Translations under genes and position numbers: made by a program
Shown here: positions 8,235-17,258 of the stretch, piece after piece
Numbering within the stretch: position 1 is the first letter of the stretch
Layout: each line of letters starts with the position of its first letter
The notes under the pieces: generated by a model
Databases searched by the model: none
Told to the model about the DNA's origin: nothing
The model's input: only the letters and a program-made list of their open reading frames with translations
Source: an uncultured Spirochaetaceae bacterium
GTDB lineage: Bacteria; Spirochaetota; Spirochaetia; Sphaerochaetales; Sphaerochaetaceae
DNA: 64,000 bases
Direction: 5' to 3'
Assembly (NCBI GenBank): GCA_944389065.1
Contig: CALXKZ010000007.1
Coordinates: 1 to 64,000 of the forward strand

Positions 8235-9092
8235 ATGGGAAAGAGAGAAAAGGAAGGAAGACGGATCAAGACGCTCACTCCGTACAACATGATTATTCCC
8301 TATATAATGGTTGAGCGTAATGATAGCCAGAACAGCATAGCAACATATGTTGATGTTAGCGGAGCGGAGAATCTTATAAGGAAGCTCCGTTCTGAAGGAT
8401 ATGTATCAATAGGGATTCTCCATGTGCTCCTTGCAGCTTACGTGAGGGCTCTGAGCCAGCGGCCCGGTGTGAACAGATTCATAAGAGGGCAGAAGATCTA
8501 TGCAAGGAACGGGATTGTCATAAACATAATCGTCAAGCGCAAGATGAGCATCGATGCCGCTGATACTTCAGTAAAGCTCAGACTTAAGCCGACAGATACT
8601 CTCATCGATATCTACAATAAATGGACCGAACTTTATACGAAGGTTCTGGAAGAGGATGAGAATGGTATGGATAAGACGGCACGGATAATCTGCTATATTC
8701 CTGGGCTTATCAAGAAATTCACCATAGCCTTCCTGAAGTTCCTGGATTACTTCGGGCTTCTTCCCCGTGCGATAGTGGATGTCTCACCTTTCCATGGCTC
8801 GATGTTCATAACGAATATGGCATCCCTCAACATCCCGCCGATAGTCCATCATCTGTATAACTTCGGGAATGTTCCGGTATTCATCGCATTCGGAGCCAAG
8901 CGCTATCAGATAGTGGCTAATGATGATGGTACGGTGACTAAGCACAGGGTTATAGATATCATCGCTAATCTTGATGAGCGCATATGCGATGGATTCTACT
9001 ATGCTTCGGCTATGAAGCTGCTGAAAAAGTACTTCCAGAACCCAGAAGAGCTTCTGAAGGCCCCTGAGACTGTTGTTGAGGATATCCCCTGA
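8235..9092 (+). CDS. 2-oxoacid dehydrogenase E2-like acyltransferase domain protein without lipoyl domain
   Basis: A 285-residue protein resembling only the catalytic domain of dihydrolipoamide acyltransferases (chloramphenicol acetyltransferase fold). Visible parts are a FITNMASL segment (191-198) and the C-terminal DERICDG motif (247-253). Active E2 enzymes have D-H-R-x-x-D-G there; the catalytic His is Glu here. The lipoyl and subunit-binding domains are absent, and no E1 or E3 gene is near, so it is not a normal E2. Stand-alone relatives occur in gut anaerobes, but their role is not established as far as I know. It lies 16 bases before metY, so a link with methionine synthesis is possible but only inferred. 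Confidence 0.68.
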   Translation: MGKREKEGRRIKTLTPYNMIIPYIMVERNDSQNSIATYVDVSGAENLIRKLRSEGYVSIGILHVLLAAYVRALSQRPGVNRFIRGQKIYARNGIVINIIVKRKMSIDAADTSVKLRLKPTDTLIDIYNKWTELYTKVLEEDENGMDKTARIICYIPGLIKKFTIAFLKFLDYFGLLPRAIVDVSPFHGSMFITNMASLNIPPIVHHLYNFGNVPVFIAFGAKRYQIVANDDGTVTKHRVIDIIANLDERICDGFYYASAMKLLKKYFQNPEELLKAPETVVEDIP

Positions 9093-9108
9093 GTGCTATC
9101 ATCCTCTC

Positions 9109-10386
9109 ATGGAAAAAGACACAATATGCATTCAGGGAGGCTATAAGCCCGGAAATAGTGAGCCACGGGTCCTTCCTATCTATCAGAGCACTACGTATAA
9201 ATATGATTCAGCTGAAGAGCTGGCAAAGCTTTTCGACCTCGAAGCCCCTGGCCACATGTATACCAGGATATCCAATCCGACGGTCGAGTTCGTAGAGAAC
9301 AAGATAGCCGAGCTTGAGGGCGGGGTGGGAGCAATGATGACCTCTTCCGGGCAGGCTGCATCATTCATATCTGTTTTCAATATCGCATCATCCGGCGATA
9401 ACTTCGTCATGATGTCAAATCTCTATGGCGGTACGACAAACCTGTTCCTTGTAACAATGAAACGCATGGGAATTGAAGCCAGGGTTGCAACATCAGATAT
9501 GTCCGATGATGAATTCCTGTCGCTTTTTGATGACAGGACCCGCTGTTTCTTCGGAGAGACTATCGCCAACCCCTCTCTTGAGGTCTTTGACTTTGACAGG
9601 TTTGTCCCTCTTGTGCACAGCAAGGGTGTTCCTGTAATCATTGACAATACATTCGCGACCCCAGTCCTATGCAATCCGATTGCTCTTGGTGCTGATATAG
9701 TCGTCCATTCAACTACTAAATATATGGATGGCCATGCCGAGGTTGTCGGGGGAGTCATTGTCGATGGCGGCGTTTTTGACTGGACAAAGGGCGGAAAGTA
9801 TCCTGAGCTTACGGAACCCGATGATTCTTATCATGGTGTTGTCTATACAAAGCAATTCGGCCGTGCTGCTTATATAACAAAAGCCAGAACACAGCTTATG
9901 CGGGATCTCGGCACAACAGTTCAGCCGATTGCTGCATTCCTGATCAATAATGGGCTTGAAACGCTGAGTCTGCGGATCAGGAAGCACTCGGAGAATGCAC
10001 TTGCAGTCGCAGAGTATCTGAAGTCGAGGACTGATATCGTCGAGAGCGTCAGCTATCCAGGGCTGGCAGATGATAAAGAGCATTCAAGAGCGGTACGTTA
10101 TCTCAAGGATGGTCTTTCATCAGGTGTGGTCTCCTTCTGTGTGAAAGGCGGAAGAGAGAATGCTATGGCCTTCATGAATGCATTGAAGCTCGCGGCTATT
10201 GTTGTCCATGTGGCTGATGTCCGGACCTGCGTGCTGAACCCTGCATCGACAACGCACAGACAGCTTTCCGATGAGATGCTCAGAAAAGCAGGCATTGAAC
10301 CTGGATTCGTCAGATTCTCAGTCGGTATTGAGGATAAGAAGGATATCATCAGGGACATCGAAGAGGCATTCAAGGCATGCCTATAA
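9109..10386 (+). CDS. metY: O-acetylhomoserine sulfhydrylase (aminocarboxypropyltransferase)
   Basis: A 425-residue PLP enzyme of the Cys/Met metabolism family. Family signatures include [15 protein letters not shown], the [14 protein letters not shown] block that holds the phosphate of [15 protein letters not shown] with the Asp that contacts the pyridine nitrogen, and [10 protein letters not shown] with the PLP lysine. The length and the order of these blocks fit MetY rather than cystathionine gamma-synthase. It makes homocysteine from O-acetylhomoserine and sulfide. The ATG at 9109 begins the conserved domain, although no clear ribosome site precedes it. metA overlaps its end by 10 bases, supplying the substrate. 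Confidence 0.92.
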   Translation: MEKDTICIQGGYKPGNSEPRVLPIYQSTTYKYDSAEELAKLFDLEAPGHMYTRISNPTVEFVENKIAELEGGVGAMMTSSGQAASFISVFNIASSGDNFVMMSNLYGGTTNLFLVTMKRMGIEARVATSDMSDDEFLSLFDDRTRCFFGETIANPSLEVFDFDRFVPLVHSKGVPVIIDNTFATPVLCNPIALGADIVVHSTTKYMDGHAEVVGGVIVDGGVFDWTKGGKYPELTEPDDSYHGVVYTKQFGRAAYITKARTQLMRDLGTTVQPIAAFLINNGLETLSLRIRKHSENALAVAEYLKSRTDIVESVSYPGLADDKEHSRAVRYLKDGLSSGVVSFCVKGGRENAMAFMNALKLAAIVVHVADVRTCVLNPASTTHRQLSDEMLRKAGIEPGFVRFSVGIEDKKDIIRDIEEAFKACL

Positions 10387-11306
10387 AGATTCCCGACAGG
10401 CTTCCTGCGAGGAAGGTCCTTGAGAATGAGAATATTTTCGTAATGACCGAGAAAAGGGCGCGTACACAGGATATGCGTCCTCTCAGGATTCTCCTTCTGA
10501 ATCTGATGCCTACGAAGATAACGACGGAGACCCAGCTGTCACGTCTTCTCGGGAATACTCCGCTTCAGGTCGAGCTGACGCTCCTGCAGGTTGAAAGCCA
10601 TGTTCCGAAGCATACACCAGCAGAGCATATGCTATCATTCTACAAAGTATTCCGGGATGTGGCAGATGAGAACTTCGACGGCATGGTCATAACAGGTGCG
10701 CCTGTTGAGAATCTTCCTTTTGAAAAGGTTTCATACTGGGAAGAGCTCTGTGCGATCATGGAGTGGTCCAAGAGCCATGTCCATTCGACATTCCACATAT
10801 GCTGGGGGGCGCAGGCCGGGCTTTATTACCATTTTGGGATCGGAAAGCATGAGCTTGGGAAGAAGCTCTTCGGAGTATATCCCCATAAGGTCATATATAG
10901 GAATCCTGTTCTTCTCAGAGGCTTTGATGATGTATTCTTCGTTCCCCATTCCCGCTATACCGCTAGCGATACTGAGGCCATGTTCCGTGAGCCTAAGCTG
11001 AAGATCCTTGCATCCTCTCCTGAGGCCGGTATCTATGCCGCCATGACTGCCAATGGCCGTCAGATATTCATCTCAGGGCACTCCGAATATGATGCTGATA
11101 CGCTGAAGAATGAATACCTCAGAGACAGGAATGCTGGGCTGGATACACCGGTTCCGGAGAATTACTTTCCGATGGATGATCCAGAAAATCCTCCGATTGT
11201 GAGGTGGAGAAGCCATGCCAATCTTCTGTATTCCAACTGGCTGAACTACTTTGTCTATCAGACGACTCCATATGATCTTGCAGAGCTGAAAGGGGATGAG
11301 CAGTAG
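10377..11306 (+). CDS. metA: Homoserine O-acetyltransferase, MetA type
   Basis: A 309-residue enzyme with the MetA hallmarks: [18 protein letters not shown], the catalytic Cys142 in HICWGAQ, and the later GHSEYDADT with the His and Glu of the catalytic centre. Residue 111 is Glu. In characterised MetA proteins Glu111 goes with acetyl-CoA and Gly111 with succinyl-CoA, so this enzyme is predicted to make O-acetylhomoserine, although many databases label the family succinyltransferase. That agrees with the overlapping metY. The two genes form a two-step route from homoserine to homocysteine. Confidence 0.92.
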   Translation: MPIKIPDRLPARKVLENENIFVMTEKRARTQDMRPLRILLLNLMPTKITTETQLSRLLGNTPLQVELTLLQVESHVPKHTPAEHMLSFYKVFRDVADENFDGMVITGAPVENLPFEKVSYWEELCAIMEWSKSHVHSTFHICWGAQAGLYYHFGIGKHELGKKLFGVYPHKVIYRNPVLLRGFDDVFFVPHSRYTASDTEAMFREPKLKILASSPEAGIYAAMTANGRQIFISGHSEYDADTLKNEYLRDRNAGLDTPVPENYFPMDDPENPPIVRWRSHANLLYSNWLNYFVYQTTPYDLAELKGDEQ

Positions 11307-11334
11307 CTGAGGACTATTGTTCATCTTTTCATCG

Positions 11335-11358
11335 AAAACCACCGGCTGGGCCGGTGGG
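11335..11358 (-). terminator. Terminator of the BspA-like gene, also facing metA
   Basis: A perfect 8-bp GC-rich stem (11339-11346 with 11350-11357, three-base loop). On the minus strand it is followed by TTTT, so it reads best as the terminator of the minus-strand surface-protein gene. It also lies between that gene and the end of metA, so it may block transcription from both sides. Confidence 0.65.
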
Positions 11359-11394
11359 CATTGCTTGAATCAGATTAGAATATGGATGGAACGC

Positions 11395-13647
11395 TCAAAC
11401 AGAATCTCCGAGGCAGATGACTTTTACTTTTGAGTTTGATGGTGGTTTTGCCCCTGACGGGAGAGCATCCCATTCTGCTTTGGTCCCATAGAAATTGAAT
11501 GTAACATTGTGGGAGAATATGAAAGAAGTATTATATTTCTCAATGCTTCTTGGGTACCCTATCTGGGATATGCCAGAACTTACAAAACATTGATATCCAA
11601 GCGTTGTAAAACCTTCTGGCAAGTCAATGCTTTTCAGATTCCCGCAATTCGTAAATGCATAGTTTCCAATTTCCTTTAAGCTGCTGCCCTCTTCAAAAAC
11701 TACACTTGAAAGATTGTCGCAATAGCCAAAAGAATATGATCCTATTGTTTCGAGAGATGCAGGGATCTTTATGCTTTCGATTTCGTCTGAAGACCTGAAG
11801 ATATCAAGGATTTCCGTGTATCCAGATGGAATGGAGACCTCTCCATCGACATTGCCTACATATGCTGCCAATACCGTTCGATCGGATTTCCTGACTATAT
11901 GCCCGTTTTCATCCACTGCATAATTGCGATTTGCTGAACTAATGCTGACAGATGCTGAAGTTCCATTGAAGGCTGTTCCGCCAATATCAGTGACAGTTGA
12001 AGGAATAGCAATGCTTCTGAGGCCTGAATTCTTGAATGCGTTGTCTTCAATTGTTTTCAGACCATCTGGCAGCTCCAATGTTTCAAGAGACTTGCATCCC
12101 TCAAAAGCAGACTCATTAATTTCCTCTAGCGTTTCAGGTAGAATAACTTCCTTTAATGCAGAACACCCATTGAAACAATCGTGTCCTATACTTGTTCCAT
12201 CAGCAATGGTTATAGAAACCAGTTTCTCACATCCTTGGAAAATACCAATGAGTATATTGAAAGTCCCAAACAATGATGTATTAGCTGGAATGGTGATTTC
12301 TTCAATTGCTGTATAGGCAAAAGCCCCTGCCGCCATTAATCTGAATTCAGAAGAGGGCTCAAGTATTACCTCTGTCAGGTTGCTGCATTCGTTAAATGCA
12401 CTCTGTCCTATCGATGTAATAGAGCTTGGGATAAATACTGAGGTTATTGCAGTATTCCCGGAGAATGCTCCATCATCAATTCTTGTTATAGCAACACCAT
12501 TGACTGAAGATGGAATAATCACATCCGTATCAGTGCCTTTGTATTCGGTAATCGTAGAGCCTTCGACAGTGAAATCATCAGCATTGGTATCACCTTCATC
12601 TGGTACATCCCCCGGATCTTCTCCTGGCACATCACCTGAGTCTGCCCCTGGAGGAAGATCTGCTTCGATATCTGGAGTCTGTGAGATCCTATCAAACATC
12701 GTAACACCCGTCACAGTACCATTGAAGAAACTCAGGTTTATGATTCCGGTCATTGATAAGTGCCCATTGACCTCCATCGCGAGCATCGGGGTTTCTCCCT
12801 CTATATTAAGAAGGTAAGTTCCTTCTGCCTGTTTCTGGTAGGTATAAGGCATCGCAGGAGATGATCCTGTAGCTCCCATCCAGACAACGACAGCCTCATC
12901 TGTGAAGGAAACCCTGACACGGCCTTTCTGCGTCTCAAAAGTCTCAGATGTCCATGTCAGGTCCTCAGTAGATTCCCATGTTCCGAAAAAGTAACTGTCT
13001 CCGGTTACAGGCTTTTCAGGCTCTGGGACATCACTTCCAGGGATTGCTGTATTTCCATAATCTCTGCCATCTACCCAGTTTACCCCATTCAGGATAAGGT
13101 TATCGTTTGATACAGAGACAGAAAATGATGAAACACCGAAAAGAGAACGGAAAGAGTTCTCATTTGATGAAACGTTAACGGAATCGCCATCAGGCTTATA
13201 AGAAGCTGTTATGGTCTGGGATGTGCCATTATATGTTTCCTCAATGGATACATTTCCATTATCAAACCTGAAGACGATTGAATTATTGCCATTGGCAATG
13301 TGCCATGATTTCCCGCTTAGATTATCTTCAAAGGCTGCCGATGGCGGTAAATCGGGTTCTATATCCACACTCTCTGAGATTCTATTCATCTGAGGGACTC
13401 CGACTAATCCCTCAAAGAAATCCAGATCTGAAAGACCTGTCAAAGTCAATACGCCATTTAGATTAAGCACACTAACCATGTGAGAGCCGCTGGAATCAGT
13501 AATGGTGATTGTATTGCTGTTCGTATCATAAAGATATGGCAGAGCACTTGTAGAACCCAGCTCATCCATAAAGAATATCACCCTGTCTTCCGAAAAAGAT
13601 GCACTTACTTTCCCTTGGAAGTATTCTGAGGGTGATACACTGATCAT
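11395..13647 (-). CDS. BspA-like leucine-rich-repeat surface protein (main part, frameshifted from its leader)
   Basis: The open frame encodes 750 residues. The C-terminal half (about 360-740) has LRR_5/BspA-type repeats such as SAFEGCKSLETLELPDGLKT and GYCDNLSSVVFEEGSSLKEI. The N-terminal half has modules of about 100 residues: one starting before the frame's first Met, one in the middle beginning FFGTWESTEDLTWTS, with shared endings like RISESVDIEPDLPP and RISQTPDIEADLPP. An acidic Gly/Asp/Pro linker joins the halves. BspA-like proteins sit on the cell surface and bind host or matrix components. This frame lacks any signal peptide; one lies just upstream in another frame (13697-13774). A single-base indel near 13700 would join them. 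Confidence 0.85.
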   Translation of the reverse strand: MISVSPSEYFQGKVSASFSEDRVIFFMDELGSTSALPYLYDTNSNTITITDSSGSHMVSVLNLNGVLTLTGLSDLDFFEGLVGVPQMNRISESVDIEPDLPPSAAFEDNLSGKSWHIANGNNSIVFRFDNGNVSIEETYNGTSQTITASYKPDGDSVNVSSNENSFRSLFGVSSFSVSVSNDNLILNGVNWVDGRDYGNTAIPGSDVPEPEKPVTGDSYFFGTWESTEDLTWTSETFETQKGRVRVSFTDEAVVVWMGATGSSPAMPYTYQKQAEGTYLLNIEGETPMLAMEVNGHLSMTGIINLSFFNGTVTGVTMFDRISQTPDIEADLPPGADSGDVPGEDPGDVPDEGDTNADDFTVEGSTITEYKGTDTDVIIPSSVNGVAITRIDDGAFSGNTAITSVFIPSSITSIGQSAFNECSNLTEVILEPSSEFRLMAAGAFAYTAIEEITIPANTSLFGTFNILIGIFQGCEKLVSITIADGTSIGHDCFNGCSALKEVILPETLEEINESAFEGCKSLETLELPDGLKTIEDNAFKNSGLRSIAIPSTVTDIGGTAFNGTSASVSISSANRNYAVDENGHIVRKSDRTVLAAYVGNVDGEVSIPSGYTEILDIFRSSDEIESIKIPASLETIGSYSFGYCDNLSSVVFEEGSSLKEIGNYAFTNCGNLKSIDLPEGFTTLGYQCFVSSGISQIGYPRSIEKYNTSFIFSHNVTFNFYGTKAEWDALPSGAKPPSNSKVKVICLGDSV

Positions 13648-13696
13648 GACATCATTTGAGCTTTCCCATGTTCCCCATAGCTGAGAACCCTGACCT

Positions 13697-13774
13697 TCAC
13701 CCTCCCTCGGGAACGGAGCAGGAAGAGAAGATGAACGCTAAGATACAAAAAAGGACTAACGATAATTTCTTCAT
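13697..13774 (-). pseudogene. Lipoprotein signal peptide of the BspA-like protein, out of frame
   Basis: From an ATG at 13774 (TGGGG upstream) the minus strand encodes 25 residues beginning MKKLSLVLFCILAFIFSSCS, a textbook lipoprotein signal with Cys in the lipobox, then PEGG and a TGA. If one G is removed from the GAGGGAGGG stretch next to the stop, the frame continues into the main protein as EGQGSQLWGTWESSNDV, which matches the middle module's FFGTWESTEDL. The distance of 127 bases to the main frame's first Met confirms a shift of one. This is a recent frameshift, a sequencing error, or slippage in short G-runs. Confidence 0.75.
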
Positions 13775-14112
13775 TTTTACCCCACTGGTTTGGCAGTTTA
13801 CCATTGATCTCTTTGAAAGTGAATAAGAACTGAGTATTAGCAGATTGCATGTATGAGCACGATGCTCTTATCCAATAAGGAAAAGAAATTTTTTCTTTTT
13901 CGGACTTTCAGTTCCCAGATATAGGAATAATGTATCTAGCGAAATAGGCTAGAAGAGAAGCAAATGATAAAAATACTTGGTGCAGATTATGCCTTTCTTG
14001 AATATTAAATGCATATCTGCTGATATTTCATACGGTATTATTAAATATTTATGCATAGATAGTAGCAATAATCGGTTTTTTATGTATAATTATGCTGTAT
14101 TAGGGAGGGCAT
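13775..14112. other. AT-rich intergenic region between the surface protein and argC
   Basis: 338 bases without a convincing gene. It must hold divergent promoters for the lipoprotein gene and argC. Features seen are a small hairpin at 13855-13867, an A/T inverted repeat near 13880-13900, a TGAAT half-site at 13999-14003 that could belong to an arginine-repressor box although the second half is poor, and a TATAAT close to argC. Confidence 0.5.
14085..14090 (+). promoter_or_regulatory. -10 box of the argC promoter
   Basis: A perfect TATAAT lies 23 bases before the argC start, placing transcription start near 14097 and giving a leader of about 16 bases. No good -35 box is seen 17 bases upstream, so an activator or extended contact may be needed. 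AGGGAGGG before the ATG is the ribosome site. Confidence 0.5.
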
Positions 14113-15147
14113 ATGGTCAAAGCTGCGGTTTTAGGCGCAACAGGTTATGCAGGAGCTGAGCTTGTAAGGATTCTATCAGCTCATCAGGATGTGGAGATTG
14201 TCTATCTTGCATCGCACTCCTATGCAGGGAAGAAGTTCTCCGATATCTATCCAGGAATGCATACTGTCTGCGATATGGTTCTTTCAGAGGATGATGTATC
14301 AAAAGCAGCAGAGAATGCAGATGTTCTTTTCATGGCTCTTCCTGCAGGTATTGCAAGTGAGGCTGTGACGCCGGAGCTCCTGGAGAAATGCGTGGTAATT
14401 GATCTTGGTGCTGATTTCCGCCTCCATGATGCAGCAGTCTATGAGGAGTGGTACAAGAAGGAACATAAGCATCCTGCCCTTCTTGCTGAAGCTGTATATG
14501 GACTTCCAGAGATCCATAGAGAGGATATAAAAGGAAAGCGGCTTATTGCAAACCCCGGATGCTATACGACATGCACTATCCTTACTCTATATCCGCTAGT
14601 GAATAATGACCTTATAGATGCCTCTTCGATAATAGTAGATGCAAAAAGCGGAACCTCAGGAGCTGGCAGAGGAGAGAAGCTGGGGTCGATGTTCTGTGAA
14701 GTGAATGAGAGCATCAAGGCTTATGGCGTAGCATCGCATAGGCATACGCCGGAGATCGAGCAGGAGCTTTCTCTTGCAGCAGGCTATGATATCCTCCTTC
14801 AGTTCACCCCTCATCTCGTTCCGATGAACAGGGGTATACTTTCATGCTGCTATGCTCGTCTGAAGCCTGGTGTCAAAGAGGACGATATAAAGAAAGCATA
14901 TAGCATGTACAATGGAGAGCCGTTTATAAGGGTATCCGATGATCTTCCTGAGACAAAATATGTCAAAGGTACGAATATGGTGGATATCAGTTTCAGGCTC
15001 GATAAGCGTACTGGGAATATAATCGCTATCGGAGCAATTGATAATCTTGTAAAAGGAGCGGCCGGACAGGCTGTGCAGAATATGAATATAGTTTTCGGTC
15101 TTGATGAGACTGAAGGGCTTGAAAGGGCAGCTGGGGCTGCTTTCTGA
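14113..15147 (+). CDS. argC: N-acetyl-gamma-glutamyl-phosphate reductase
   Basis: A 344-residue protein of normal ArgC length. The N-terminal NADP site reads GATGYAGAELVRIL; the catalytic Cys sits in NPGCYTT; the C-terminal part has HRHTPEIEQ and FTPHLVPMNRGIL, both standard in ArgC. It reduces N-acetylglutamyl phosphate to the semialdehyde, the third step of arginine synthesis. It opens the argCJBD operon, with a perfect TATAAT box and a strong AGGGAGGG ribosome site ahead. The gap to argJ is 13 bases. Confidence 0.96.
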   Translation: MVKAAVLGATGYAGAELVRILSAHQDVEIVYLASHSYAGKKFSDIYPGMHTVCDMVLSEDDVSKAAENADVLFMALPAGIASEAVTPELLEKCVVIDLGADFRLHDAAVYEEWYKKEHKHPALLAEAVYGLPEIHREDIKGKRLIANPGCYTTCTILTLYPLVNNDLIDASSIIVDAKSGTSGAGRGEKLGSMFCEVNESIKAYGVASHRHTPEIEQELSLAAGYDILLQFTPHLVPMNRGILSCCYARLKPGVKEDDIKKAYSMYNGEPFIRVSDDLPETKYVKGTNMVDISFRLDKRTGNIIAIGAIDNLVKGAAGQAVQNMNIVFGLDETEGLERAAGAAF

Positions 15148-15160
15148 AAGGAATACAGGT

Positions 15161-16372
15161 ATGGAAATCATAGATAAAGGCGGGGTTGCTTCCCCGAAAG
15201 GTTTTCTTGCTGCAGGTATCCATGCAGGGCTGAAGAAACAGAAGAAGGATATGGCTATGATTGTATCGGTTGCGGACTCTGTTGCGGCAGGTACTTTCAC
15301 TACGAACAAGGTCAAGGCCGCTCCGGTTCTCTGGGATATGCAGATTCTGAAGAAGCCTCTGCACAGGGCTGTCGTCGTAAACAGCGGAAGTGCCAATGCA
15401 TGTACTGCGGAGCGGGGACTGAGGGATGCGGAGGCAAGCGCTGCCTATGCTGCGCAATTGCTGGGAATAGAACCGGATGAGGTCTTTGTTGCCTCTACAG
15501 GCGTGATCGGTGTTCCTCTCGATATGGATAAGATAAAGAATGGGATCTCGATGCTTGTTCCTGCTCTTTCTTCCGATGGGCACTGCGCTGCTGAGGCTAT
15601 TATCACGACAGATACTTTTCCGAAAGAAGCCGCGGCTTCTGTATCTATCAATGGAAAGACCATAACAATCGGTGGAATGTCGAAGGGCTCTGGAATGATC
15701 CATCCCAACATGGCAACGACGCTATCATTCATCACAACAGATGCAGTCATTGCCAAAGAGGATCTTCAATCCCTTCTTGGTGCTACTGTTGATGATACCT
15801 ACAACATGATCTCTGTTGATGGTGATACTTCTACCAATGATACGGTTCTTGTGCTTGCCAATGGGCTTGCCGGGAATGATCAGATAAAGCCAGGAACAGA
15901 GGAGTGGGTATTATTCGAAGAGACTTTCAGATATGTGCTTGGAACACTCGCTCGCTATCTTGCCCGCGATGGAGAAGGTGCTACACGGTTCATTGAAATG
16001 GATGTCAGGAATGCCCTGACGAAAAAGGATGCAAAGACCCTTGCACGCGCTGTTGTCTCATCTTCTCTGGTCAAAGCCGCATTTTTCGGTGCTGATGCGA
16101 ACTGGGGACGTATTCTCTGTGCAATGGGGTATTCCGGTGCTGATTTCGACCCATCTCTTGTCGATCTGTCTTTCACATCTCCTGCAGGAACAATACAGGT
16201 TGTGAAAGGCGGTGAGCCTATCCGCTTCGATGAGGCAGAAGCAAAGAAGATTCTTTCTGAAAAGGAGATCACGGCAGTGGCGGACTGCCATCAGGGTGAT
16301 TTCTCCGCTCAGGCATGGGGATGCGATCTTACATATGATTATGTGAAGATCAACGGTGATTACAGGAGCTGA
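15161..16372 (+). CDS. argJ: Glutamate N-acetyltransferase (ornithine acetyltransferase)
   Basis: A 403-residue ArgJ. It begins GGVASPKGFLAAGIHAGLK and contains SKGSGMIHPNMATTLSF, where the chain cleaves itself between Ala and Thr to expose the nucleophile; the residue after the Thr is Thr rather than the usual Met. The enzyme moves the acetyl group from N-acetylornithine to glutamate, so the cyclic arginine pathway runs here and no ArgE is needed. Whether it also uses acetyl-CoA (bifunctional form) cannot be told. The start at 15161 follows AAAGGAAT; a start 60 bases upstream would overlap argC and adds nothing conserved. Confidence 0.95.
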   Translation: MEIIDKGGVASPKGFLAAGIHAGLKKQKKDMAMIVSVADSVAAGTFTTNKVKAAPVLWDMQILKKPLHRAVVVNSGSANACTAERGLRDAEASAAYAAQLLGIEPDEVFVASTGVIGVPLDMDKIKNGISMLVPALSSDGHCAAEAIITTDTFPKEAAASVSINGKTITIGGMSKGSGMIHPNMATTLSFITTDAVIAKEDLQSLLGATVDDTYNMISVDGDTSTNDTVLVLANGLAGNDQIKPGTEEWVLFEETFRYVLGTLARYLARDGEGATRFIEMDVRNALTKKDAKTLARAVVSSSLVKAAFFGADANWGRILCAMGYSGADFDPSLVDLSFTSPAGTIQVVKGGEPIRFDEAEAKKILSEKEITAVADCHQGDFSAQAWGCDLTYDYVKINGDYRS

Positions 16373-16373
16373 T

Positions 16374-17258
16374 ATGTACGAGAAGGAAAGAGCTAAAGCG
16401 GATGTGCTCATTGAGGCTATTCCATATATAAGGAAGTTCGCAGGTACTACCATCGTTGTGAAATATGGTGGCTCTGCAATGGTTGATGAGAAGCTCAAGA
16501 AATCAGTGATAAAGGATATAGCGCTTCTCAAGTATATCGGACTTAAGCCAGTGATCGTCCATGGTGGCGGCAAGGAGATAACAGCTCTTCTCGACAGGCT
16601 TGGCAAGGAGACGAAGTTTGTTGATGGCCTGCGGGTTACCGATGCAGAGACTGCCGGGGTTGCCGAGATGGTTCTTTCCGGCTCGATCGGCAAGAGCCTT
16701 GTAGAGAATCTTGAGTCTGTAGGGGTCGAAGCCTGCAGCATAAATGGAAAGGATGGCCATACGCTGCTGGCAAAGAAGAAGATTGATGACAAGGGCCGCG
16801 ATCTTGGTTTTGTAGGGGAGATAGAGAAGGTGGATATCCATCTTATTGAGACTCTTCTTGAGGCTGGATATGTTCCTGTTATATCCCCGGTGGGAGTTGA
16901 TGCATATTCCCAGACATATAACATCAACGCAGACTATGCAGCTTCAGCTATAGCAGGAGCTCTTAATGCCCAGAAACTGGTCTTTCTCACCGATGTTGAA
17001 GGTATTCTCCGCGATAAGGATGATCCATCGACGATCATAAGACGCATGAACGCAAGAGAGGCTTTGGATATGATAGCAGATGGTACGATAAATGGGGGGA
17101 TGATACCTAAAGTAGAATGCTGCCTTGATGCTCTTTCGAAGGGAGTCAATACAGTCCATGTTCTCGATGGCCGGCTCCCTCATTCAATGCTTCTCGAGAT
17201 ATTCACAGCAGATGGAATCGGAACAATGGTCACACCGGAGGTGCATAATGTCAAATAA
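16374..17258 (+). CDS. argB: Acetylglutamate kinase
   Basis: A 294-residue amino-acid kinase. Signatures are VVKYGGSAM near the N-terminus, VIVHGGGKEITALLDRLG for substrate binding, and INADYAASAIAGAL plus FLTDVEGIL in the nucleotide-binding part. It phosphorylates N-acetylglutamate, usually the arginine-controlled step. The extra N-terminal 15-20 residues before the kinase core resemble those of arginine-sensitive forms, so feedback inhibition is plausible. AGGAG within the end of argJ precedes the ATG at 16374. The last 11 bases overlap argD. Confidence 0.95.
   Translation: MYEKERAKADVLIEAIPYIRKFAGTTIVVKYGGSAMVDEKLKKSVIKDIALLKYIGLKPVIVHGGGKEITALLDRLGKETKFVDGLRVTDAETAGVAEMVLSGSIGKSLVENLESVGVEACSINGKDGHTLLAKKKIDDKGRDLGFVGEIEKVDIHLIETLLEAGYVPVISPVGVDAYSQTYNINADYAASAIAGALNAQKLVFLTDVEGILRDKDDPSTIIRRMNAREALDMIADGTINGGMIPKVECCLDALSKGVNTVHVLDGRLPHSMLLEIFTADGIGTMVTPEVHNVK

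Noticed and set aside
13999-14015. Arginine-repressor box upstream of argC
   Set aside because: Only one TGAAT half matches; the second half is poor, and no argR gene is in the window.
16058-16927. 289-codon minus-strand frame across argJ and argB
   Set aside because: It crosses two certain genes and has Ser-rich shadow composition.
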